From the NCBI GenBank assembly GCA_014338405.1, contig JTDE01001056.1, positions 1-64,000 on the forward strand: a DNA stretch of 64,000 nt, read 5' to 3'. Source of the stretch: Paragonimus skrjabini miyazakii. Taxonomy: Eukaryota; Platyhelminthes; Trematoda; Plagiorchiida; Troglotrematidae. Of the stretch, positions 36,380 to 47,854 are shown one piece after another (positions within the stretch are counted from its first letter, which is position 1; the number at the start of each line of letters is the position of its first letter). A model generated the notes under the pieces. That model was not told the DNA's origin, ran no database searches, and was given only the letters and a program-made list of their open reading frames with translations. The position numbers and the translations under genes are program-made.

Positions 36380-38900
36380 AACCAACCGTTTAAACTCTAA
36401 CACATTCCAACCGTATACAGATAATTCAAAATAAAGTTGTTGAAGTAAACAAACCTCGTTACTGTTGTATAATGGACAGTTTTGTTGTGAGCAGTATATT
36501 CACAATTAGTATACTATTCACAAGCGACATTCGGGAAAAAAAGCAAGCTCTCAACGCTAGGGAAAGGACGGACCAGAAGAGACTATCAAAATAGTGTGTA
36601 CACAATATGGGGGAAGTGCCACCAGGGCGAACGACAACGTCCTGCCACCCAATGTATGTGAATGTACGTTAGCCGTGCAAATGAGTGTACGTGTTTATGG
36701 TCCCATGTTTAACATGACCTGTACGGGAGTTCGTGTAATAAACGAATTTGCAGGCCGAGCGTCTTTTGCAGTCACAACAATTATGACATCGAGTAAACAG
36801 GTATTGTGGAAAGTTGTCACTTGGTTATATCGTTTCTGTTGATCCCTGAAGCAGTTTGATTATATGTATCCTGATACAAACCACCAAAAACTGAAAGAGA
36901 TAACTTGATGTCCAGCAGTCAACAACTAACTTAAATGAAAGGTATAAGTCAGTTATTTGTACACACGTACATGGTTTCATCGAGTCTCAGGAGTTACGGA
37001 TTTGACTCAAATGAAAATGTGAATTTGTCTGGTTAGCCACAATGATATGTTAAATAGCAAACCTATTGCTTTTCCCGTCTGATGCTTCAGAAATTTTACG
37101 CGGTGCCTGATTTTTCATTGAGTCAGATAAAATAGGTCTTGACAATATAAGCGTCAATATGATTGCGTGCGAACTAGTGAACGAAGTTCTGGCTTGAAGT
37201 AAACAATTGTAAAATAAGTCTGAGGCAAGAGCTGTAATGAACGACTAAAAGCTATGCGTTCATAAACGAAATCAAACCGTACAGATTCAACAAACTAATA
37301 TTATTTTAATTTGAAAGATTACTCATTTTTCATCAGAAATCAAATTACAATTTTGAAACGTTAATAAAATGAATACATTTTATAAATCGTTCATCAAATG
37401 TGTTCTTCGTATTTCATACTGAGGATGATCAAAATTTGTTGAATCTGATTTAAGAGGCGGTGTTGTTTGTGGAAGACAGAAATAAAACGAAACTTCTGCA
37501 ACGTGAGTTACACTGTGCTATTGTTCACGTGAATGTCAAATACTTTTGGTTGAGGCATTTTTCTCCGATGTGTTCAATCATTCTTCCCTGCTCGATTTTA
37601 CCTTCTCAATGAAAGAAAAGGACTTAGTCGTTCGAGTGACGCAAGTTATGGGGTCAAAAGAGACAGAATTCAGGTACTTGTCTGAATGGGAACGACAATC
37701 TTTGGTTCAAAAACCACATGTGGTAGATGGTTGATGGTTGGTAGATATTGAGACATTGGAGTTAGGCTTTTCTCAGTATTCCTCTCGTAGAGAAAACCGA
37801 CAGCTTATATTCCATGGTTTTTGTGTTGTTTGGTATGCGTTCAACTAGCAACATACACAGTCAGTATCAAAGCAGATAATATTGCCGGTAGTTAGCCAAA
37901 CGTTGAAAGTATGAGACCATGGAGAGCCATTTGGGTTCCCGTATTCTCAATGTTTCATTTTACTCAGGGCCACAACAATAAGATCCTATAACTTCTACAA
38001 CCTTACCTCACGTGACAGAACCAATCGACTGATGGAGTATAGCATGGGGGCCACAAAGCTTGTTTTATTGCTTCGTTCACTACATTTTTCAGAAAGTTTA
38101 CTCAACCACTATAACCACTTATACGCTGTATCTTTTTCAGAGGCTATTGTACCGCTACTTACAGAATGTCACTCTAGCTGAATTACAATATCATAACAAA
38201 TACGCTTTGTTGTTTAGGAGGTTACTTGCAGGGTTGACAACTCTAGATTATTTGCTTAAAATGTGATGGAAGTTCTTCAAAGGTTACTGTATGTCTAATC
38301 TAGCAAACCATGGCATGGTCATTAGTGGCAGCCTAATCTATAAATGACTATAAGGTAAATTTTGATGTGTACATTCGTAATGCCACTCACAGTTCCCGAG
38401 CAACATGACTATCTGAACGATTTTCAGGTGGTAATGGCCTTGTAACGCAAGTCATTTGGTCCTGTTGAAGCGTTCACAGTTAAGATACAAACGCTTCTAC
38501 CCGTTTTATACTCTCTGTCTATATTGTTAATTTTGATTTGGTTTTACTATACGTTATATTTCCTGAAGTTTTCATTAATTCTGAAACATGTATCTCTATA
38601 CACCTATTTTTTGTCACATACACATTATAAGCTTTCTATTACTTGTAGAATTCTAACGATTTCAAACTTTTGCAATTTGAAATGATACGATCTTAACAAT
38701 TCCCCCGGAATATCAGAATCATTTCTGCCTCCTTTCTGATGTCAATTTCTTGTGCCATCAACGTACATACGCCTTGAAAACTGTCACATTTTTAAGGATA
38801 ATTCGAATAAGCGAAATTAAACCAGCTTTAAAAACTGTTCGTTAGCTTATATGTTCTTATTCGACCATTACTTCTGGTATCGTTTTCACACGATCCTTAC
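36380..38900. other. Intron-like sequence, no gene supported
   Basis: Short open frames (36594-36842, 37546-37734, 38060-38266) lack paired splice signals and domains. No repeat family was recognised by eye. Confidence 0.4.
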
Positions 38901-38909
38901 TTTCACTAG

Positions 38910-39141
38910 AGGTCGCATCCGCCTGACGCTTTGAGTATGACGAATGCTCACTAGATCTCTTACCTTGGTAAAACTAAACAACTGAGTGCTCTACTTTACA
39001 AAATGAAGCACGGTCCATAATTTACAGGTCGCATCCGCCTGACGCTTTGAGTATGACGAATGCTCACTAGATCTCTTACCTTGGTAAAACTAAATAACTG
39101 AGTGCTCTACTTTACAAAATGAAGCACGGTCCATAATTTAC
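38910..39141. repeat. 116-base tandem duplication
   Basis: Two head-to-tail copies, 38910-39025 and 39026-39141, beginning AGGTCGCATCCGCCTGACGC and ending CATAATTTAC. They differ at a single position (C at 38979, T at 39095). No third copy flanks them. The near identity means a recent duplication or, less likely, an assembly artefact. The unit has no open frame of note. Confidence 0.95.
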
Positions 39142-39149
39142 ACACTGAA

Positions 39150-42110
39150 CAGGTGCCACTGGAGTTTGTCCGAAGTGTTCTTCTCAAGCATTACAAACTG
39201 GATGATAACTGAGTAGTACAGTTTAGTATTTTTCAAGTTATTCTGGGTGACCATATAGCAAAAAATAAAACATATGTTGGAAATAGAGACAAACTTCAAC
39301 TGTTTGGAAAATAGTAGACAACGATTAAATATCAACTGGTTGAATTTTTGCCTTTCAGATTTATTTGCACTATAATATGACCCAGAAATTCTAGAACAAT
39401 GCTAATAAGTTTATTCTATTTTCGTTGAATGACAACTAAAATCCAAATAAGTGTCCAATTTAGTCCAGGGTGTGAGATGACGTTAATTTTTGGACAACTC
39501 CACTAATTATTTATTTATATTTTAACGCCTATTGATTTGTATGGTCAACAGAAATTTCGCTTAAGGCTATAATCTACGACAATAATGTTCATACTGATAT
39601 TATGTAGATCAATCTGAAACTGTTGACACTGTAAGTAATAAATTGATTCATTTACTTTATTAAATTGCGGCGTTTTAAGGATGCGCATTTATACTCAATT
39701 ATATCAACAAACGTTCAAACTAGTGTTATCTCTAACGAAATCAAAACTGTTGTTTCTGATCCAACCGTCGTCTTATAGTTAACCTTGAAATAGATGAAAG
39801 TGCTGCATTATTTCGTATGCTCCGTTGGTTATCGATTACTTATGTCCCACAATTACTGCTTTTCAAAAAAGGTATCGAGTTTCTTTAGTTATAAGTTTAG
39901 CAACACATTATACATTTTACTTGTAAAATAAAAATTCGTAAGTTAGGAACATTTATGTACACTGGTTATATAATGATTGTTCATCAATGACTGTGTTACG
40001 TCAACAGAATTGACACTCTGTGTACTTTTTACGTACTTTTTCATAAAACTATCAACACCCGTTAAGACACACCAACGCTAGGTCCAGTAGAAAGCCGTAA
40101 TCGAATATTATGATCCAATGATGTGGGTAAATCGATCGTGCAGGAATGTGCAACATACAGTCTTGATAGCTGTACAGAATTGTCAAAAGTTGTATACGTT
40201 CACGCACATTTCAGAAAAATACTGTAACTTAAACCACAAACAGTATGTAATGTGTCACGCTTTTATTGGGAATATCTTGTCCGTTCAAGTCAATTCATTC
40301 ACAACCAAAAACGTCAGTATTACTTGACTAAATGCCTTTGGTTTGATAGTCAAGCACAGTAAACGAGTGAGTTAAGTAAGGCTTTTCAATACAGTTTGAG
40401 GAATTCAGCTGCTTAGTCATCACAGTTGTATGCACAACATATTGACAATAATTATAGGCATAGAGAACATACGAACGTTTCTGAGGATTCTATTGAAATG
40501 CGTGCCATGGAATAAATCCACTTTCTCCAATTCACAATCCACACCTACTGTCAATCAAACATCATGTTGGCTTTGAGTTGAGAACCAAAGATAGCACAGC
40601 AAATCATTAAACCCAAAACGTTGACAAAGATTTTGTTTTCAAGGAGAAATTCAATAGTTATTGGCCAACAGAAAAAACTTTGCAGTCGTTCACCGTACTA
40701 ATCATATTCACTTCATTAGACAGCTTAACCACCATGGCCAGAGTTTGATTGAGGCAAAGAGCAGTGAACGGTGAAAAGGTTGGGACGAACTTTTAATTGA
40801 CTGTCTAGAATTGTAAATATTTATCCTACTAGAATTTTGTTAGGTCCGATGAAGCGCTGAATAAGGAAACGATGAGTGACAACTGGCATATTGCATATAA
40901 CAGCTGCGAGCTTACCGTAAAATAGAAATTTACTTGTCCAGACCACTCGGGCTCGTTGGCTAAATATTGGGTGCGAAGACTTCGATGATCAGGTCATGTT
41001 TTCTAGATATCGTTTAACAGTTTGCGGGTGCGAACTTACATTCACTTGCAACTTACTTGTTTGTTTGTGAGGTGACGTCTTGATGTTATTCATTTCTGGT
41101 TGTACAAGGTTTTGTACTTCATAACATTCAACTAACAGTAACACTCACCGTTCCACTGTTCTCGATGATGGTGATGAGGATAGGGAACTAGCCACCTTTA
41201 TTGTACAAACTATGTAAACTCTATGTGATTTGTGTAAACAACTCAGAGAGTCCATTGAGAGCATGATCACTGTTGATTGAAATCTATGATTGTGTCTGTC
41301 AATAAGTAGGTTTGAGGCAGGGATATTATTCATAATTACAAAGAACAAGGATCCACAGAGAGATGGGGTTCGATGGGGTTACTTTAGACAAATTCAGAAT
41401 ACTGAGAAACTTTGCACACGTCATGATTATAATATTAATCGATGAATCGCCGGTTTGCTTGTCGCTAGCAATCAAACTTTGCATATTCGAAATAGAGGAT
41501 AGGTGTTAGATAGATTAGTCAAAGTATTCCTGTAGTTTGTTCTACCGCGGTGAGTGAGGATGGTATGTGTTAGGCTTCTTCAGATCAAATGAGTTTGTGG
41601 CTACTTCGGGAACAGTCCAGCCATTTTTTGTTACGCATTTTAATTTACACCTAATAGGAAGTCTTGTCGAGGGAACTGATCAATAATGTTAGTTTACATT
41701 TGAGTCCCGAATACAGGGAAAGCTCACAGCAGACTGCAAACGTTAGGGCCTTCCATCTACTATGAGTACTGATCCAAAAACTGTTCGTGCGAGTTTCAAT
41801 ATTTCTTACCGGAATACTTGTTCCAGTATATACCGCGCTAAAATGTTGTTCCACAATTGTCCGATCTGTCATATTGATTTGTGTCCGTAACGTACACTCA
41901 TAAAAGGTCACTAAGCATGCGGACATATTGCCTTTCATGCAAAGGTCTGATAAATCATCTACTTCATATGCTGAATGAATAGAACCACTGAATGATGTAA
42001 GTAACCGATTACTGAGAATGTCTCCTGGCCTTCGCGCAAACTGATCAGTCCGTCATATGTGAAGCATAGTCATTGTCCTTGAGACCAGCCAGCCCCGTTT
42101 TTAAAACAGT
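39150..42110. other. AT-rich intron-like sequence, no gene supported
   Basis: Open frames at 40118-40327, 41145-41348 (-) and 41651-41938 (-) lack domains and convincing splice pairs. A tRNA-like patch near 40945-41000 was not good enough to call. Confidence 0.4.
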
Positions 42111-42117
42111 TATATAG

Positions 42118-42160
42118 CCAATACGAAATGCTAGCATCTACCAGTGTTCGTCTTCTAACA
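42118..42160 (+). mobile_element. Short Penelope-like 3'-end fragment
   Basis: CAATACGAAAT, GCATCTACCAGTGTTCG and CTTCTAA match 33455-33497, downstream of the Penelope-like coding end, at about 80% identity over 40 positions. This suggests a conserved 3' untranslated segment with a severely 5'-truncated copy here. Confidence 0.5.
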
Positions 42161-43030
42161 GCCCCGTTTTTATCAAGCGACAAAACACCTGTGCATTTCT
42201 GTGCATTCATAACCTCGGTTTAGTGAGAAACGTAATGAAACCCAATCCTTTTAAATAAGCAATTAGGATAATTTGTACAAAATAGAGCTAAGGGTAAGTA
42301 AAAACATTGTTTATTGACAAGAAAACAGCTTTTATGAATAACATTATTGGAGAAGTGCAGAATCGTCAAATATCCCTAAGAACTAGTTGATGTAAAAAAA
42401 GGAGTTACTACGAAGGACTGTTGAGGATACAGAAATGAAAACATTGCTTCTCGGCACATTCTGGTTGAATCTTTCGTCATCGTTACGGAAATTAAGCCTA
42501 ACTTTAGTTAGTGTAGATATTTGATCAAAGAATATCACAAAGGTATCGCATTTTGATGAAGAGACGTATAGAAGAAAATTTTCAGTAAGGCGTTGTAGAT
42601 GGATGGACTGATCAAGGTTCACGTTACATAATTGTGCTGTGGGATTTTGAGCGTAAAAGACGAGCAATCAGGTGCTTTTAGTATGGTCCTCATCTACAGT
42701 AATTGCAACATACGACCACGGTCCAGTAGACTGGAAGCGCGTTGGCTGGGACATTGCATTGATGCTTGGCAAGTTGATTTCATCAGTCAGAGTGAATGTT
42801 GAGGACGATCAAGATAATTGAACACCTACGTTTACCATCCTTTTTTGACGGCCAATGAATGAATGGAGAATTGGATTGAACTAACAAGTGTAAACCAGGC
42901 TTACAGAATAAATAACTCAGTGGTTAGATTTACCCTTAGATGGAAAAGCCGATACACCAATGTAAGGTTTCACTAATACTGCAGACGGTATTGCGGGGTA
43001 TCGGAAAGTCCACATTGTACTATTTTGCAG

Positions 43031-43089
43031 ACGAGCTACAAATGAACTGCAGGTTGGCAAACACAGATTTGAAAGAAACACATGAGAAG
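43031..43089 (+). CDS. Exon candidate 7 (59 bases), coiled-coil
   Basis: The acceptor TACTATTTTGCAG and the donor GTAAGT enclose 59 bases with only one open frame. With two leading bases it reads ELQMNCRLANTDLKETHEK and ends in phase 0. The sequence is a typical coiled-coil stretch and continues the pattern of candidate 6 in the required phase. A diverged Penelope-like element begins 200 bases downstream in what would be the next intron. The next exon was not identified with confidence. The parent protein is unknown. Confidence 0.5.
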
Positions 43090-43287
43090 GTAAGTAAGCA
43101 ACATTAACTCTTTTATTGTTACGTGACTCAATCCACTAACGGCCAACACGGTCAGTATCGCCGGTGAGTGATGGGATGGATTTGTTAACACTAGGTCAGA
43201 TACAATCTGTACACAACGTTCGATGCGTTCGATCGCGCCTACTGGTCACTGAAATGTACGCCAAAGGAATAGACCGAAAGTCACATA

Positions 43288-44072
43288 CCCTTCCCAAATG
43301 TTAATTTGTACCGTAGCGGCACTGTTCAACGTAGAATTCATTGAAAGAATACCTGAACAGGTCAGCACACAAACTTCCAAAGTTTTGTGTCCCTAAAAAA
43401 CATTTAGTTCATTGCCTAACCAGTAGATCATACAAACTTTGTTCACCGGATACGTTAGACAGTGGGCCTGTGATCATATAGAATGCACTCCGTAATGATG
43501 AAAAGATTTATCAATAGAAGCAGGATCGGAACGTCACTTAAATTTGATGTACAGAACGTGAAAAAAGAAATCTGTGTTTATTCGACTGCCGTTTGAGGTG
43601 GTAGCGCCGTGGGATGGTTGGCAAATAGGCACAACCAAGCAATCTGTAGGACCTATGCTGTAGCTAACGTTCGTATCCAACCGACCACATTCTCACTCCT
43701 CCGGTCCTATAACTAAATAGACCAACAGTCCAGATTTCATCTGTGTGTATCTAATCTTTCAGTTATTCCTGCGGAGAAGGTTATATTGGTTGAACATCAA
43801 GAGAGCTTCTGCAAAAAATCCGGGAGTACCATCCACATGGATTTGGGCATGACAAAACACAGTTGATCAAAAGTGCTTTTCGCTCTCATTTGGTTGAAGG
43901 TGAGCATTAGGTGGATGCTGATGACACCTTCCACATGGTCTGTCGAGCACCATTAACCCTTCAAAGGCCGTTCAAGTGACAACAGTATGTACTGCAGGGG
44001 CTACCGAAATCTGGCTGCATGGGTGGGCATCGGGCCTTTGAAAGAAGTCTATTAGGACTTTGCATATACCAT
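43288..44072 (+). pseudogene. Penelope-like retroelement, 3' half (copy 3)
   Basis: From 43288 one frame reads PFPNVNLYRSGTVQRRIH, stop, KNT, stop, TGQHTNFQSFVSLKN. This is the reverse transcriptase palm-thumb segment in which conserved Arg and Trp codons have become TGA. After a frameshift come HLVHCLTSRSYKLCSPDTLD, then KKKSVFIRLPFE (linker). The GIY-YIG domain starts at 43770 with CGEGYIG, stop, TSRELLQKIREYHPHGFGHD. The C-terminal block has SAFRSHLVEGEH, VDADDTFHMVCRAPLTLQ, ATEIWLH and finally KKSIRTLHIP near 44072. It is a different, more diverged lineage from copy 2 (EYHPHGFG instead of a short HxP). Multiple stops and shifts make it inactive. Confidence 0.7.
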
Positions 44073-44586
44073 GTTTACAGATTCACCGGATCGATGACCA
44101 GCCTGTGTTGTCAAACCAACGGACGAACGTGACGTAATAGACCGGTCAAGCCATCATCACTGGGTTGACCAGTGATAGTTTCCATGTCATAAATCCCATC
44201 GGTACTTCTATCTAATTCTTTAGTTAATCTTGTTGGCCTGAAGGCAAACTATCAGAAAGATATACTCACCTGCATATCCTTATTTTTCTTATGGTGAAGT
44301 TTGTTCAATTGATAGTTTGCGACTTTCAACATGATCTGAACTTAATTTAACCAAAGGAAACCTGAAAAATCCGCAGTTTCCACGTCATACGCCACAACTG
44401 GAGGTATGGTCCGAACTGTTGGTTAGTTTAGACTGAATTTTCCTGCCAAGTTAACAGTCGTCCTGTAACTTCTCCGTTAATTTTGTTCTCTTAAAACCGG
44501 TCGATCAGAGCAAGGTAACCATTTGAAGTGAATCAGCACTAGCACATGATGACCTGGTAATGTTGACTCATTTACACAAACGTTAG

Positions 44587-44965
44587 TGGACATGTTGTTT
44601 ACAAATGCACATGATTGCCGTCAAAACTTGTCAGAAGCTGTAAGTCATCGACTCGTTGTCGGTACTATGTTTCTGTCTTGTCTTGACAGTAGGCGCTTAC
44701 CTTTGTTAAGTCTCAACGTGTCTCGTGGACGGTAACCGGAGGCGCGGCACAGCCAACACTCCTTGTCAGAATGGTAACTATTGTTTTTCTCTCATGAAAT
44801 ACGGTTTGTCTGACCGATCGCCTGCTACTGTGTTCACGCACGCGACCGATAGGATGCAAAAGTGAGTCAGGTTTTATTTTCACGGAATATTCCCAAGCTG
44901 GAATATGACACTTGAGAAAGACCATTTCAGCATGCTTAACGTAACATCCGTTTGTGGTTGACAGC
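44587..44965 (+). other. Coding-like block with a frame change
   Basis: Following an acceptor-like AACGTTAG, one frame reads DMLFTNAHDCRQNLSEA, VSHRLVVGTMFLSCLDSRRL and ends in RGR at 44735. An overlapping frame from about 44713 reads GNRRRGTANTPCQNGNYCFS, LMKYGLSDRSPATVFTHATD up to a GTGAGT at about 44860, and continues readable to about 44962. A 50-base GTAAGT...CTTGACAG segment (44640-44689) would also be a plausible small intron, joining frames in a third way. The minus strand is open over 44713-45042 too. GC is above background. Either an exon cluster or a decayed element; I cannot choose. Confidence 0.3.
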
Positions 44966-45049
44966 AATGATAGGGAAATTTCCAATTTCACAGGGCATTG
45001 TGAGAAGGTAACTGAATGAAGTTGAGTAGAGTAGCAGCGCAAGGCTGCT

Positions 45050-47460
45050 CAACACACGAGAGAAAAGTAGGTTGAACAATGAGTCTTTCGAATTGGGTGT
45101 AATCGTTCAGCAGTGAGATAACTTGTTGGGAACAGCTCGAACCAAATGTACTCTATCCAGTCTCCGAATATACTGAACAGAACATCACCACTCGCAATCT
45201 GTTCAGTACACTGACCAACACTGTGTTGCTTGGATAATCAACTCTTGAGGAAGTGAGTTGGTCTGCAACTACTATTCTACCGGAATAACATTTATTAACA
45301 ATAGATAAACAATCTAAAGACCTCATGCATGTTAACTTCGTTTAGTCTGAAAAATCTGACCTCAGTAGTTCACAGACAAAACCATTGTAGTAGCTGTTGT
45401 CTAACCTGTGGAAAGCATTCTAACGAATGAATACAATGTACTAAGCTGTAAATGCCAAGTTTGAGGCAAACTAAAATTTACCGGCATCCCAACAATTAAC
45501 CGTTAGATATTGTATACTAGATAACGTGATAAAAAATGATTCGTTCGTATAACTTGGAAAATTTTACGTCCGCAAATCGCTTTCTTAGGGCCATTATAAA
45601 TAATATAGACGAAACACCTTATGCCTAAGATTCTTCTGGTTTTATAGCAGTATTAGTTATTGACTGCATGTTGAAGCTTCACTTCATCGATTGTTAATAT
45701 AGTCGAAGATATTCTTTTGTCTAGCGATTAAAATTTAACTGCGTATTGCAGAATGTTCGCTAAACACTTATCTCACCAAATCATTTCTGCGAGGCTACTG
45801 CATTCAGATTCCACTAAATGGCACACAATTATCATCATTTTGATAATCCCATTGTATGCATCTGTTCAGGAGATTGAAGTGTAAATACACTGAGGGACGA
45901 AAGGTTATCGCAAATCATAAATCTATTGCTCAGTCTCTAAAGATTCATATAAGCAGTAAGAAAAATCTTGTGCAGTACTCAGTCGAGTGTTGCCGGTAGT
46001 TAGAAGGAATCTACTCGATTCGTTCGATAAATGCTGAGTCATTGTTAGGGAAAAACAGTCTTCTTCAACGAATTTGACCCGTTTCTGTAGTTTTGCATAT
46101 ATGTATATATATGTATGACATATTGTATATACGAAATATTATACGACACAATAAGATGTTACACACAAGAGATAAGTATAATATGTGACACTTTCAACTG
46201 GTATTTTGGAACCGTAATCTGGTTATGCACTTTTGTCAGCAAGCGTTGCATCAGTACTGTTTTTGCCAACCTAGGTAGCTGTGACCATGACTGTAAAGGC
46301 GACCAGAGGGAAAACCCCCAGTGACAAGACAGAAGAACATTGAAAAGGAAGAGGTCAACACTGACAGGTATATTAGACTTTTCTGAATCAGGGTTTGTTC
46401 CCAGCCATTGGAGACGCTGCAACATGACAGCAAGAGGTCAGCAGTCCACTATCAGATCAGGCAGATGGACGTTCTTATTACCGCCGTGCTACGTGCAAAC
46501 ATGAGGAATTTAGTCCACATGGCTCAGGAAAATGCATTAATTCAGTGTGAAGTATCGGGGTGTTGACAGTAAGTTTGTAAGTTTAATGAAACAATCATCG
46601 TCCAAACACCTGATCTTTCTGGCCTGAGCAGTTATTCTATCCACAACCCGGCGGTAACTGATAATTTGAAGGACGGTTTTTATTGAGATGTAGCACAAGT
46701 GAATGACAGCGGTTAGGTTAGATGAATTAATAGGCGCGGCAATCGTAAGTCTGATGACTGTTTGTATTGTTGTACCATTTGTGTTATAGAACATAAGTGG
46801 CGCTGTTTCTGACAGCCACGTCTGATTTTTACTGCAATACCAGTGATATCATTAGCCAGGCACTACTGATTGTGCTCACTGGCATGGCTGATATTTTCGT
46901 TACAAAGAATACGTTCATAAAATCCTTAAGCTGTTCAGTTTGTTGCGATGCATTCACCTCTCAGTAGACATTTCTATTTTTACTATTTTTTTTACAACCC
47001 CGCACGCTGTGTACTGCGATAAACTCTGGATATTTCGCGAAACGACTCCATATGACTGAATTATCTGCCGAGGTATTATGAAACCTATGGGGACATGAAC
47101 CAGAGTTGCAAACCGCAAATCGTTGAAACGAAAGTGTCAACTTCCAATTATTTGCTCTGCAATTTTCCTTACTTGTGATGAACGAATGAAACAATCAAAA
47201 GACATCGTTGTTTAATTCCAAGGGTACTGCAACAGAACAAGTTTACCAACTTCCACATAACTGCTGCTCTCTTATTGCTTTATATTTGTGGTACCTGTTT
47301 TGAATTGCAGTGCACATGTAAGCATTATGCACTTTGTAGTTCCTTTCAAAAATATCGCATCAATCGTTCAATTTAAACACAATGACGAAAGTTAACAAAC
47401 AAAAAAACAGTCAAAGTCGCATTAACTTAGCTACCTTTGTACGGGGTTTTCATTTTTGTG
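45050..47460. other. Intron-like sequence, no gene clearly supported
   Basis: Contains TA-rich repeats around 46097-46116 and open frames at 46115-46324 (+) and 46537-46794 (-) without domains. A frame after the acceptor at 46238 ends in SCDHDCKGDQRENPQ, mildly protein-like, but no donor supports it. Confidence 0.4.
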
Positions 47461-47693
47461 TCAACCAGATGATCAGAATCCTGGCAGGATTAACTTGGAA
47501 GATGTACGGAAGATATGGAGAATTGATCATTTTTGATTACTGTAATCTTGAACGATATGGACGTTGTAAGGAGGCGATAGTGTAGTCACTTTAGTTCTAA
47601 GACATTTGGTGTGCGTGATGGGACGCTTTCAGTTTTTCTTGAAGCATTCTGATGATTATTTCACATGACCCAAATTGTCTGTCGCTTGGTTAG

Positions 47694-47854
47694 AGCAATC
47701 TACAGGTCAAGAGCTCTTCTACTTCCATTATGCGTTCGTTAAAAAGCCAGATATAATAGACCGCATAAGAACCTCCATTCAAATCGGTACCACTGATCAT
47801 GGTGCTGTAGGACTTTGTCAAATGTGCAAATCTAAACTGCGAATTAACCAATGT
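47694..47854 (+). CDS. Exon candidate, 53 codons
   Basis: Between an acceptor (TGTCTGTCGCTTGGTTAG) and a GTGAGT donor the only long open frame, with two leading bases, reads QSTGQELFYFHYAFVKKPDI, IDRIRTSIQIGTTDHGAVGL and CQMCKSKLRINQC. The length, the mix of residues and the closing Cys-x-x-Cys make it protein-like. A metal-binding knuckle is possible but not established. It ends in phase 0. The immediate upstream candidate (47469-47565) would create a stop at the junction, so the two do not join. Family not recognised. Confidence 0.42.

Noticed and set aside
40945..41000. tRNA-like patch (GGCTCGTTGGCTAAATATTG)
   Set aside because: No B-box at the right distance and no cloverleaf pairing.
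46097..46116. TA-rich runs (also near 21971, 28796, 33825, 50466, 51234, 58567)
   Set aside because: Short imperfect alternating AT typical of the background; no regulatory role can be supported.
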